From the NCBI GenBank assembly GCA_029547805.1, contig JAKPOP010000010.1, forward strand, positions 335,675 to 399,674: a stretch of DNA of 64,000 bases. Reading direction: 5' to 3'. The notes below the pieces were generated by a model, which was not told the DNA's origin, did no database searches, and saw only the letters and a program-made list of their open reading frames with translations. Positions 53,153 through 62,095 of this stretch are shown one piece after another; position 1 is the first letter of the stretch; the number at the start of each line of letters is the position of its first letter. The DNA is from Deltaproteobacteria bacterium. GTDB taxonomy: Bacteria > Myxococcota_A > UBA9042 > DTJE01. Made by a program: the position numbers and the translations under genes.

Positions 53153-53230
53153 TGGTGTTCCTCCGTCCCTGGAGCGGGGACGCCACCTCCTCGGACCGGC
53201 GCCCCCAGGCCCTCGGCGGGCCGAAAGCGG

Positions 53231-53236
53231 TAGAAT
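53231..53236 (+). promoter_or_regulatory. -10 candidate for the PEGA/TPR gene
   Basis: TAGAAT ends 31 nt before ATG 53268. It suggests a transcript separate from the kinase gene. Confidence 0.3.
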
Positions 53237-53267
53237 GTCCCCGGGACCGGCAGCAGGGAGGGTGCGG

Positions 53268-54497
53268 ATGTCATCCAGGCGGATCGCCCCCGGAGTCCTG
53301 GTGGCCGTGGCGCTGTGGACGATGCCCGCCGCCAGCCAAACCGAGTCCCGGCAGCAGAAGGCCGAGAAACTGGCCCAGGCCGGGGAACTGCTCTTCGATG
53401 CGGGGAAGTACGAGGACGCCCTGCGACAGTTCCTGGACGCCTACGACCTCTTCGACCCGCCGGACTTCGTGATCCCCGAGGTCCTCTGGAACATCGCCCG
53501 CTGCTACGAGGAGACCGGCGACGACCTGTCGGCCCTCCGCTATTTCGAGGAGTTCCGGTCCGTGGCGGCGACGCCGGAGTACCGGCAGGCGGTTGACGAG
53601 CGCCTCGGGAAGGTCCGGGAGCGCCTGGCCGGCGAGGTGGCGTTCGAGGTGTCTCCACCGGGGGCCCAGGTCTGGCTCGACGGGCGGCCTCTGCCCCTGG
53701 AGGACGGGAAGGCCCTCCGGCGCCTGGACCCGGGTGTCCACACCCTGAAGGTCCAGGCCCGGGGATTCCACGACCAGGAACGATCCTTCCGGGTCGAACC
53801 CAAGGCGCGGCACATCGAGCAGGTGGCGCTCCAGCCGGTCACCGGCGTCCTGGAGGTGACCCCAACCCGAGCCGACTGGCAAGGGGAGGTCCGGGTCCTC
53901 GTCGATGGGCGGGAGGTCTTCCAGGGGACGCTGCCGGCGCGGGTCGAGGTCCCCGCCGGCTGGCGGACGGTCCGACTGGAGGCCGACGGGATCCCCGAGG
54001 CCCGGATGGAGGCGCTGGAGATCCCCGAGGCGGGAACCGCCCGCCTGGCCATGAAGGTCCCAGACCCGGCACCCTCGACCACCCCGGTCCTGGCGGCCCC
54101 GCCGGAGGCCCCCGGACAAGGCATGCCTGCCGCCGATGGCCGGCGACGGGGCGCCTGGGCGGCCATCGGCACCGGCCTGGGCCTGGCGGTGCTGGGGGCC
54201 GGCGGCATCGGCCTGGGGGCCTGGGACCGCAGCCGGATCACGTCAGCGGCCACGGCCCCCGACGGGACCGTGACGGGAATGGACGAGGCCGAGGCCCATC
54301 GCCTGGCCGACCGGGCCCGGACCTGGGACATCGCCGGCGGGGTGTTGATGGGCGTCGGCGGGGCCGCGATCCTGACCGGGGTGATCCTGCACCTGGTCCG
54401 CCCCCGGTCCCCCGGCGGGGCCGCCGGCATCGAGCCCGTCCTGAGCGGTTCCGTCGGCCCCGGGTCCGCCCAGGTGGTCGCCCATCTCCGCTGGTGA
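53268..54497 (+). CDS. exported TPR-PEGA protein
   Basis: A 409-residue protein. GGGAGGGTGCGG precedes ATG 53268; an in-frame ATG at 53235 overlaps the -10. The signal peptide (1-23) ends PAASQ. A TPR-like region (about 25-120: LFDAGKYEDALRQFLDAYDLF, VLWNIARCYEETGDD) is followed by one clear PEGA domain (about 127-190: VSPPGAQVWLDGRPL to GVHTLKVQARGFHDQ) and a second weaker copy (about 195-270). One hydrophobic segment near 300-320 and another near 365-385 lie in the C-terminal part. PEGA proteins bind cell-wall or surface glycans. It is common in myxobacteria next to kinases. Confidence 0.85.
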   Translation: MSSRRIAPGVLVAVALWTMPAASQTESRQQKAEKLAQAGELLFDAGKYEDALRQFLDAYDLFDPPDFVIPEVLWNIARCYEETGDDLSALRYFEEFRSVAATPEYRQAVDERLGKVRERLAGEVAFEVSPPGAQVWLDGRPLPLEDGKALRRLDPGVHTLKVQARGFHDQERSFRVEPKARHIEQVALQPVTGVLEVTPTRADWQGEVRVLVDGREVFQGTLPARVEVPAGWRTVRLEADGIPEARMEALEIPEAGTARLAMKVPDPAPSTTPVLAAPPEAPGQGMPAADGRRRGAWAAIGTGLGLAVLGAGGIGLGAWDRSRITSAATAPDGTVTGMDEAEAHRLADRARTWDIAGGVLMGVGGAAILTGVILHLVRPRSPGGAAGIEPVLSGSVGPGSAQVVAHLRW

Positions 54498-54534
54498 ATG
54501 CCCGACGACGGGACACCGATGCCCCGGGACGCCG

Positions 54535-56256
54535 CTAGGGACGCCGGACGCAGATCACCGATGCCGACTTGTCCATCGACACCGGCACGATGTCCACCCC
54601 GTCCTCGCTGACGGTATAAGCCTCGGGGGCCTTCCAGGGAACCGGGGTCGAGGTCCACCACCGCCGATCCTGCCGACAGTCGGTACTGAAGAACTCCATC
54701 CACGCGGGACACATCCCCAGGCGCCCCTCGTCCACCAGGGACACCAGTTCCTTGAGGTTCGGGAGCCTCCAGTTCTGGCCCCGGGAGGTGCAGTAGGCCA
54801 GGGCGTTGCCCCAGTTCCCGGCCACCTGATCCCCCGGCGGCACGTCCCACTCGAGCCCCGTCAGGCGGTCAAAGGCCTTCCCGGGCGTCGCGGCGACCCG
54901 GACGAACCGGTTCCGGTCCCAGGGGGACAATCCCCGGGGTGTCTTGACACACACCGCCATCGCCGTCTCGTCGGGCCACCCGGATCTCCGGCAATCTCCC
55001 GACGCGAAGTCGATCACCAGCGGCGGCGTCTCGACGACCCCCGCGGGAAAGGAGGTGGTCCAGACGGTGTTCCCGCTGGTGCAATCTCCACCAAGGGCCG
55101 CGGGCCAGAGCGGAGAGCCCTCGGGGTTTCCGTTCCAGCACCCGGGCCGAGAGAGGTCCATGATCGACAACAGCACCCAGCGGGACGGCAGGTTCCATTC
55201 CGTCACCACTCCCAGTCCCGAGCACCGAAGCCCCGCCGCCTCATATCGCTTCGGCGACCGGTCACCCACGTTCCAGAGGATGCCCGTGGCGACGTCCCGG
55301 CTGGCGGGAACGGTCCCACCAGCAGCCTCCACCTGCACCGGGCCGGTTGGAAAGTCCCCGTCCTGCCCGTACCAGGACCCGGTCGTGCCGCAGGGAAGCC
55401 GCTCCTGCTGCCGGGCACACTGGACAACCCCCGTCGGGGGGACCGGACAGTGGCACCCGTCGTAGGCCCGGTAGCCATCGGGGCAAGGATTGCTTCCGGG
55501 AGAGACGAGGGAGTCCCAGCAGGGCATCGCACAGGCCCCCTGTTCGGTACAGGTCCCGTAGGTCCGACACTCGGAGCCGATGGGCAGCAGGGACCAGTGT
55601 TCCGGGTCCTTGCCCGCCTTGCAGATCTGGCAGGGCTCCCCCGGTCGGACCTCGCTGTCCTTCCAGCACCTCCCGTTCACGAAGCACGACCCCGACACGG
55701 TGCGGAACACGCACCGGGCCTCCACGCAACTGGCCTCCCGGCAGGGCGCCTCGGGCACGCACTCCCCGCAGGACCCCCCGCAGCCGTCGGGGCCGCACTC
55801 CCGTCCCCTGCAGTCCGGCATGCAGGGGTCGGGACCGAGATCGGCCGGTGCATCGGGGATCACGCCGGGGTCGGTCGTCCCCGGGTCTCCCGGGCCCGAG
55901 TCCACCGCCGACGAGTCCTCCAGGACCTCCGCCGGAGGGACCTGATCGACCGTGCCGGTATCCTGGGGGACGAGGTCCCGGGGCACCCCCGGGTCCCTGC
56001 CCGGGTCCTCTCCCGGATCCCGTCCCAAGTCCTGTCCCGCGTCCTGCCCGTTGTCTTCCCCCGAGACGTCCAGGCCCGGTTCCCCGGCGGGCATGCAGAC
56101 CCCCTCGTAGTAGGGCGATGCCACCGCGACGCAGACCATCCCTGCGGCGCAGGTGTTCGGGCCCCTCGGGTCGCAGGCGAACCGCTTCCCCTCCAGGGGG
56201 TCCAGGCAGGCGACCATCCCCAGCGCCGGGAGAACCAGCCACAGGTTGCGAGGCAT
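54535..56256 (-). CDS. Cys-rich lipoprotein with DUF1566-like domain
   Basis: A 573-residue lipoprotein. GGAGGCCCACG precedes ATG; the signal ends GMVACLDP. An N-terminal Cys cluster (about 28-60) is followed by an Asp/Pro linker (about 60-150), then CRGRECGPDGCGGSCGEC (about 153-170), a motif frequent in myxobacterial surface proteins. The last 250 residues resemble DUF1566/Lcl_C domains: KAFDRLTGLEWDVPPGD, ALAYCTSRGQNWRLPNLKELVSLVD and RRWWTSTPVPWKAPEAYTV. These C-type-lectin-like folds probably bind surface ligands. The gene is convergent with the PEGA gene and divergent from the sialidase-like gene. Confidence 0.85.
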   Translation of the reverse strand: MPRNLWLVLPALGMVACLDPLEGKRFACDPRGPNTCAAGMVCVAVASPYYEGVCMPAGEPGLDVSGEDNGQDAGQDLGRDPGEDPGRDPGVPRDLVPQDTGTVDQVPPAEVLEDSSAVDSGPGDPGTTDPGVIPDAPADLGPDPCMPDCRGRECGPDGCGGSCGECVPEAPCREASCVEARCVFRTVSGSCFVNGRCWKDSEVRPGEPCQICKAGKDPEHWSLLPIGSECRTYGTCTEQGACAMPCWDSLVSPGSNPCPDGYRAYDGCHCPVPPTGVVQCARQQERLPCGTTGSWYGQDGDFPTGPVQVEAAGGTVPASRDVATGILWNVGDRSPKRYEAAGLRCSGLGVVTEWNLPSRWVLLSIMDLSRPGCWNGNPEGSPLWPAALGGDCTSGNTVWTTSFPAGVVETPPLVIDFASGDCRRSGWPDETAMAVCVKTPRGLSPWDRNRFVRVAATPGKAFDRLTGLEWDVPPGDQVAGNWGNALAYCTSRGQNWRLPNLKELVSLVDEGRLGMCPAWMEFFSTDCRQDRRWWTSTPVPWKAPEAYTVSEDGVDIVPVSMDKSASVICVRRP

Positions 56257-56409
56257 CGTGGGCCTCCAGCAGGTGGATCGATCGGATTGTATCCCTCCGG
56301 CATGCCTCTTGCCTCCCCCGGGACGATTCCGGGGCCCGCCGTTGCGTCCGACCGGGACCGTCTCCCCACGATCCCTCGGCCCCTTGCAAGGGAACACCGG
56401 ATCCTGGGC

Positions 56410-56415
56410 TATGCT
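56410..56415 (+). promoter_or_regulatory. -10 candidate (TATGCT) for the sialidase-like gene
   Basis: TATGCT followed by CTGG ends 28 nt before ATG 56444, the same distance as at 37349-37354. TTGCAA lies 20 nt upstream, too far for a standard -35. Confidence 0.35.
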
Positions 56416-56443
56416 CTGGAGGTCCTGCCGATGGAGAACCGGG

Positions 56444-58969
56444 ATGGTCGTCCGCGGATCGAGGCTGATCGCGACTGCGTGTTTCTCTCTCCTGGGTCCC
56501 GTGGCGTGCGGGGCCGGGACGGGAACGCCCCCCTCGGACCCGGGATCGGGAATCCCGGAGGACCCGGCCTGGGCGGATGAGGGCCCGCCAGACCAGGGGT
56601 CCCCGGTGGAGGCCACCATGGACATGGAGGCCTCCGAGACCGCCGAGGCGGGACCGACGGACCTGCCTCCGGAGGAGGACACGGCCGGGCCCCCGGGGAT
56701 CACGGTCCGGGGAGCCCCCGAGGCGGCGCCGGCCGGAGCGTCGCTGGAACTGGCCCTCGAGGTCCGGGACGACGGGGGGCGTCCCCTGGCCGGCACCGAG
56801 GTCCGGGTGCGGGTCGTCCGGGGTGGCGGCCGGGCCGAGGCGGACCGGGTGACGACGGACCCCGCCGGGATCGCCGTCGTGCGATGGCGCCTGGGTCCAG
56901 TGCCGGTCCCCCAGCGCCTGGGGATCGCCGCCGACACCTGGACCGCGGTGGTCGCGGTCGAGGCCCTGCCGGGTGATCCGCCCGCAGACCCGGCCCCCTT
57001 CGGCGATCTGGATGCCTTCCTGCAGCAGGCCGGCATCGAGGGGTCCACCGAGGACCTGGCCTTTGACCCCGGCGGGGACCGGCTGGTCCTGGGGGTGCCG
57101 GGGGGACTGGTGGCGATGGACCCCCGGGGCGATGCCTCGACGATGGCCCTGTCCGGGGATGCCCTCGGCTGGCCCCTGGGCCTGGCCTTCGACCACGACG
57201 GGACCCTCTGGGCGGCCGATGCCGATGGCAAGGCCCTCCGGCGGATCGACCCGACAGGACAGGTGACGACCGTGGCCGGCGGGCCGGAACAGGTGCCCCT
57301 GGCCTATCCGAACGACCTGGCCATCCTGCCCGACGGGGCCATCGCCCTGGCGGACACCTGCCTGGGCCGGCTGCTGGTCTTCGAACGGAACGGGACCCTC
57401 CGGTCCGAGGTGCCGTTCGCAGCCGCCCAGGAGGGCGGCCCGAACGGGGTCGCGGTGGACCCCCGCCTCGATGCCCTCTGGGTCACGACCGAGAACGCGT
57501 CGCTTCTCTGCCAGGACGGGACGGACCCCCTGGCGCCGGTGGGCGGGCTGTTCCGGTTCGAACTGCGCCAGGACGGGACCCTGGGCGACCGGACGACCAT
57601 CGCCCCGGCGGTGGCCCACTTCCTGGACGGCCTGACTTTCGACCGGGAGGGCAACCTCTACGTGCTGGGGGACCGGATGCCCGAGGGGGCCCTGGGCCTG
57701 GAGGCCAGTGCCATCTGGGTCCGACCGGCCCAGGGCGGAGACCTGCGGGAGTTCGCCCGGACGACGGACCGGGTGCTGGCGAACCCGGCCTTCGGGGCCG
57801 GGGAGTTCGGGGAAGACACCCTCTACCTGTCGTTGCTGGCGATGCCGCTGGTGGTGGACCCCTCGGCCCGGGGAGTCCAGCGCATCGGGACGGGAATCCC
57901 CGGGGGGCCGCAGGCCTGGCGGCGGCCGCGCTTCGATCGGGGACTCGTGGCGCCCCTGGACGCGATCCCCTGCACCGACGACCAGGGGCAACCCACCACC
58001 CGGTGCAACCACCACGGGTCCTCGGTGGCGGTGGCCCCCGATGGCACCGTGCTGGTGGTCTGGTACACCGGTCGAGGCGAGTACTCCCCCGACAGCCGGA
58101 TCGTCTGGTCCCGGAGACCTCCCGGCGGCGACTTCGGCCCCTGGGAGATCCTCTTCGACGAGGAGGGGGCGCCCGAGGGAAACCCGGTCATCGCGCTGGG
58201 AGACGACCCATCCGAGTGGTGGCTGTTCTTCGTGACGGTGCAGGGGACCTCCTGGAACGACGGGGTCCTGCGGATGATCCGCAGCGCGGACCAGGGCCGG
58301 ACCTGGAGCGAACCCGTCACGCTGCGGAGCGACCGGAACTGGATGTTCCGAAATCCGCCGGTGCGCCTGTGGAACGGCGAGACGCTGGTGCCCTGCTACA
58401 ACGAGACCCTCTTCGTGCCGACCTTCCTGGCCAGCCGGGACGGCTTCCGGCAGGACGTGCGCCAGTGGGACCTCCCGGCCGAGACCCTGCTGCTCCACGT
58501 CGGGACGATCCAGCCCTCGGTGATCCAGCGGGACGACGGGTCCCTGTGGGCCCTGATGCGCAACGGCAACGGCCCCTTCCCCGGACATGCCCTGGAGATG
58601 ACCTCCACCGACCAGGGTCGGACCTGGACCGATCCGACCGCGAGCCCCCTGCCGAACCCCGGCGGTTCCCTGGTGGCCATCCGGCTGCAGGACGGAGTGG
58701 TGGCCGCCGCCTTCGACAACAGCCCCGACCGGCGACGGCCCGAGGCCATCGCCCTGTCCGACGACGAGGGCCGGTCCTGGTCAGCGGTGGCGAACCTGAT
58801 CCCCGACTGCGAGGGAGGCGACTGCGGCTATCCGTCCCTGGCCGAGGACCCGACGGACGGGTCGCTGTGGATGACCTGGACCCACGCCCGCAGGACCATC
58901 GGGTGGGCCCACGTGGACCCCGCCTGGGTCCGTCTGAACGCCTCAGGGACTCCCGGCGACCGCCGGTAG
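56444..58969 (+). CDS. sialidase-like (Asp-box) lipoprotein with beta-propeller
   Basis: An 841-residue lipoprotein. GGAGAACCGGG precedes ATG; the signal ends LGPVACGAG. An acidic linker (about 28-80) leads to an Ig-like domain (about 85-170). A six-bladed propeller like SMP-30/NHL follows (about 190-490: LAFDHDGTLWAADADGKALR, GLTFDREGNLYVLG). The C-terminal domain (about 510-835) is an exo-sialidase-like propeller with three Asp boxes, SADQGRTWSEP, STDQGRTWTDP and SDDEGRSWSAV. It may cleave sialic acid or only bind glycans, since the Arg triad cannot be assigned by eye. The 3' end overlaps the convergent gene by 27 bp. Confidence 0.8.
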   Translation: MVVRGSRLIATACFSLLGPVACGAGTGTPPSDPGSGIPEDPAWADEGPPDQGSPVEATMDMEASETAEAGPTDLPPEEDTAGPPGITVRGAPEAAPAGASLELALEVRDDGGRPLAGTEVRVRVVRGGGRAEADRVTTDPAGIAVVRWRLGPVPVPQRLGIAADTWTAVVAVEALPGDPPADPAPFGDLDAFLQQAGIEGSTEDLAFDPGGDRLVLGVPGGLVAMDPRGDASTMALSGDALGWPLGLAFDHDGTLWAADADGKALRRIDPTGQVTTVAGGPEQVPLAYPNDLAILPDGAIALADTCLGRLLVFERNGTLRSEVPFAAAQEGGPNGVAVDPRLDALWVTTENASLLCQDGTDPLAPVGGLFRFELRQDGTLGDRTTIAPAVAHFLDGLTFDREGNLYVLGDRMPEGALGLEASAIWVRPAQGGDLREFARTTDRVLANPAFGAGEFGEDTLYLSLLAMPLVVDPSARGVQRIGTGIPGGPQAWRRPRFDRGLVAPLDAIPCTDDQGQPTTRCNHHGSSVAVAPDGTVLVVWYTGRGEYSPDSRIVWSRRPPGGDFGPWEILFDEEGAPEGNPVIALGDDPSEWWLFFVTVQGTSWNDGVLRMIRSADQGRTWSEPVTLRSDRNWMFRNPPVRLWNGETLVPCYNETLFVPTFLASRDGFRQDVRQWDLPAETLLLHVGTIQPSVIQRDDGSLWALMRNGNGPFPGHALEMTSTDQGRTWTDPTASPLPNPGGSLVAIRLQDGVVAAAFDNSPDRRRPEAIALSDDEGRSWSAVANLIPDCEGGDCGYPSLAEDPTDGSLWMTWTHARRTIGWAHVDPAWVRLNASGTPGDRR

Positions 58970-61900
58970 CCGGTCCCCGCAGGACGAGTCCTCGTGGCAG
59001 CGGTCGTCGAGGATCACCCCACCCCGGCTTGCAAAGAAAAACCCCGCGAGGCTGTTCAGGTACTCGTCCACGTTGAAGGGATTGGCCGGGTCCGTGATGA
59101 AGAAGGAGTGCTTGCCGCAAGGCCGCATGTGGCCGTGGCGCATCCCCGAGACACCGGTGGGAGTCCGCACCGTCAGCCGCAGTTCCTGGCCAGGGGCCGG
59201 GGAGGGGGCGTCGAAGCCGTTGCCGTCCTGCCCCGGGGGCCGTCCCAGGTCATCCAGCCGGTCCGGGTCGAAGAGCACCTCCTGGCCGGCGGCGTTGGGC
59301 GGGAAGCGACCCAGGCCGCAGATGCCCTCGAAGACGTGGTTCTTGATCAGCCAGTCATTGGGTGTCATTCCGTAGCGGGGGTCCACCTCCAGAAAGGGCA
59401 GGATCCCGGCGGCCCGGGCCTGGGCATAGTGGATGTCCGGCGGGTCCATGTTGTCGCCGATCGTGGCCAGGATCAGCAGGTTGCGCGGACGAGAGGGCTC
59501 CCCGGCGATGGCCAGGGGCTCCCGGAAGAAGTGCCGGGCCCAGTGGATGGGGTCCGCCGGTTCCAGGGCCATCTGGGCCAGTCCGATCAGTCGGCGAAGG
59601 TCCGGGGACTGGCGGTGGTAGCCCCACCCCTCGCAGGGGGCCACCAGAGGGTCCCCGGCCCGGAAGGTCGGGTCGGGGCCGTTTCCGTAGGTCGCGTCGG
59701 CAGCCCAGGTCCCCAGGCGGGCCACCTCGACCCCGGCGGGATTCCGGACCACCACGTCCAGCGGGTCCCCCACGTCGGCGGCCACCGGCGTCATGACCCG
59801 GAGTCCCTCCCGGATCGGCGCCCCCCGCACCTCGCCGGACCGCCGGTTGGTCACCTCGAGGCGGTCGCCCGGCGCCACCCCGGCCAGGACCCCCACCTCC
59901 ATCGCGAACGGCTTCCGGGCCAGGGCACAGGTCAGGGTCACCCGGAGGTCCCCCGGATCCTCGGCCACCGCCTCGCCTGAGACCACCGGCCCCAGGGCCC
60001 GCAGCACCGTGTCATGGACCACCGAGGCCTGCTGGGATCGGGCCGTCAGGTTCGTCAGCCCCGCCCCACCGGCCACCGGTGCCGTGGCCACCACCGCCGG
60101 TTCCAGGGCCCCCACCACGCCGGAGGTGATGCCTCCCATCGAGGAGCCCCAGAAGAAGTAGTCCACGGCACCACCGGCATCCACGACCCCGTCGCCATCC
60201 AAGTCCCCGGCCAGGTCGTCCCGGCCGTCGCCGTCCTGGTCCAGGTCCCAGGTGGCGACGCCGTCGAAGCCCCGGAGCATCCGGATCACCTGCAGGTGGT
60301 CCACCACCGCCTGCCGGATCGTGTCCCGGGTGTGGAAGGCGTAGGCGCTGAACATGTCGGCCCCGGGGTCGATCCGGCCGTCGCCGGTGACGTCCCGGGC
60401 CCGCCCCTCCAGGAAGGACTCCACGAAGGGGCCGAAGCCGAAGCCCTGGGCCAGTTCCAGGATCGCCTCCCGATCCCCGGGCTTCACGTAGATGCCGTGA
60501 CCCCAGCCGTCGATGGCCGCCGAGGCGATGCCATGCTTCGCCAGCACCGCGGCAAACCCCAGCATCTCCACCCGGGCCTGGCCGTAGCCGTGGGCATAGA
60601 CGGCGACGGGGAAGGGGGGCCCGAAGCGCCCGGTGGTCTTCGGGATGGCCAGCGTCACGACCAGGTCCCGAGGCTCCACCTCGGCGGTGCCGTTCCGGGG
60701 GTCCACCTCCCAGTGCCAGTCCCAGGGCCGTTGCCCCTCCGGGTCCAGGAAGAGGGACCGGTCTCCCCGGCCGGTCAGAAAGTCCGGTGAGGGCAGGCGC
60801 ACCTGGGCGATGTACGCCAGGGCGTCCATGTCCTCCACCAGGGCTGCGGCCTGGGCATCGCTGATGCCGAAGGCCGGCACCAGCACCCCGACGACCAGGA
60901 CCTTCAGGACCTCGATGTCCAGGACATATCGCGGCGGGGTCTGGTCCGGGTCCAGGGCCGGCAGGGGCGTCGCCCGGGCCGGCACCCGGTCCTTCAGCCA
61001 GGAAAGCGATCCGTGCCCGTAGAGGCCCTCCCGGATCGCCACCAGGTCCGCGGTGATCGTCTGCGTGGTGAAGGTCCAGGCAAACGCGACGTCCTCCATC
61101 GAGACGGCGATGCCCCGGGCCTCCCACTTGGCGAACACCTCCTCCAGGGGTGCCAGCGAGGGGGTCTGGTCGAGGGCGTGCACGTAGGGAAAGGGGCTGC
61201 GGACCGGCTGCCCGTCCCGTCCCCGGAGGCGGGAGGTCAGGATCACTGCGTAGGTGGTCCGTTCCCGGAGGGGCACGACCGGCCGGATCAGCAGCGTGTC
61301 CGTCTCCCGCTCGTAGTGCGTCAGCAGGCCGTCCTTCACCGGCACCCCGTCGGGCCAGACGTTGGGCCGGTCCAGCACCCCATCCCCGTCGAGGTCCTCC
61401 CCGGGGTCCAGGTCCCCGTTGCCGTTGAGGTCCTCGTCCCGGGTCTCGAAGAGCAACGAGATCTCGCCCTGGTGGGGGTCCGCCGGCAGATAGGTCGTGT
61501 CCCCCCGGATGATCGCCGGGAAATTGCCCCGCCCCATGTCCAGCAGGACCGGTTCCCCGAAGTCCGGGGAGGCAGGGTCCACGGCCACCACAAAGACCGC
61601 GTCATCGGCGAAGTCCAGGTTGGACTGGTGTCTTCGGGCCAGATCTTCGAGGTCCAGGGGCGCCGAGAACCCCACGGTGATGGGCTGGAAGGCCCCGAAT
61701 CCATCGAGGCGACCGAAGAGGCCCCGGGCCTGCCGGTCCATGCGGAGGTCTGCCAGCAGGCTGACGTTCAGGCGCCGGCCGGTGGGAGACGTTTCGTCCA
61801 GCCGCGTCGCGACGTCATTGGGGAAGGGGATGTCGGGCAGCGGGCGGGCCGCCAGATCCCATCGCACCAGCGGCCCGGTCCCCGGGGGAGTGGCCCTGAG

Positions 61901-61975
61901 GCCCCGAGGTTCCTCCCCGCCGCAGGCCAGTAAAAACGGCAGGGTCCACAACCACCCGCAGCGATGCCTCCCCAT
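58943..61975 (-). CDS. alpha/beta-hydrolase (lipase-like) lipoprotein with EF-hand-like repeats
   Basis: A 1010-residue lipoprotein. The chosen ATG 61975 gives a signal ending PFLLACGG (lipobox Leu-Leu-Ala-Cys); ATG 62005 is an alternative. Residues about 30-60 (ARPLPDIPFPNDVATR) resemble the N-terminal domain of bacterial virulence-factor lipases. The catalytic core is near 455-640: FPVAVYAHGYGQ supplies the oxyanion-hole region and FFWGSSMGGITSG (about 608) the nucleophile elbow GxSxG. Three Asp-rich loops (NGNGDLDPGEDLDGDGVLD, TGDGRIDPGAD, DGDGRDDLAGDLDGDGVVD) look like calcium-binding EF-hand/dockerin repeats. Probable secreted esterase or lipase; substrate unknown. Confidence 0.82.
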   Translation of the reverse strand: MGRHRCGWLWTLPFLLACGGEEPRGLRATPPGTGPLVRWDLAARPLPDIPFPNDVATRLDETSPTGRRLNVSLLADLRMDRQARGLFGRLDGFGAFQPITVGFSAPLDLEDLARRHQSNLDFADDAVFVVAVDPASPDFGEPVLLDMGRGNFPAIIRGDTTYLPADPHQGEISLLFETRDEDLNGNGDLDPGEDLDGDGVLDRPNVWPDGVPVKDGLLTHYERETDTLLIRPVVPLRERTTYAVILTSRLRGRDGQPVRSPFPYVHALDQTPSLAPLEEVFAKWEARGIAVSMEDVAFAWTFTTQTITADLVAIREGLYGHGSLSWLKDRVPARATPLPALDPDQTPPRYVLDIEVLKVLVVGVLVPAFGISDAQAAALVEDMDALAYIAQVRLPSPDFLTGRGDRSLFLDPEGQRPWDWHWEVDPRNGTAEVEPRDLVVTLAIPKTTGRFGPPFPVAVYAHGYGQARVEMLGFAAVLAKHGIASAAIDGWGHGIYVKPGDREAILELAQGFGFGPFVESFLEGRARDVTGDGRIDPGADMFSAYAFHTRDTIRQAVVDHLQVIRMLRGFDGVATWDLDQDGDGRDDLAGDLDGDGVVDAGGAVDYFFWGSSMGGITSGVVGALEPAVVATAPVAGGAGLTNLTARSQQASVVHDTVLRALGPVVSGEAVAEDPGDLRVTLTCALARKPFAMEVGVLAGVAPGDRLEVTNRRSGEVRGAPIREGLRVMTPVAADVGDPLDVVVRNPAGVEVARLGTWAADATYGNGPDPTFRAGDPLVAPCEGWGYHRQSPDLRRLIGLAQMALEPADPIHWARHFFREPLAIAGEPSRPRNLLILATIGDNMDPPDIHYAQARAAGILPFLEVDPRYGMTPNDWLIKNHVFEGICGLGRFPPNAAGQEVLFDPDRLDDLGRPPGQDGNGFDAPSPAPGQELRLTVRTPTGVSGMRHGHMRPCGKHSFFITDPANPFNVDEYLNSLAGFFFASRGGVILDDRCHEDSSCGDRLPAVAGSP

Positions 61976-62095
61976 CGTCCATCCTGCCCCGGGGAGCCGG
62001 AACATTACCACGACCTTGACGGACCGCCAGGGGACTTCTGCCATGGAAACCGGTAAACTGCCTCCGTCTCCAATCGCCCCGGAAGGGAGAAGCAG

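Noticed and set aside
56384-56415. TTGCAA-N20-TATGCT as a full promoter (also TTGCAA-N20-TAGACT at 31789-31820)
   Set aside because: A 20-bp spacer is too long for a usual sigma70 promoter, so only the -10 was kept, at low confidence.
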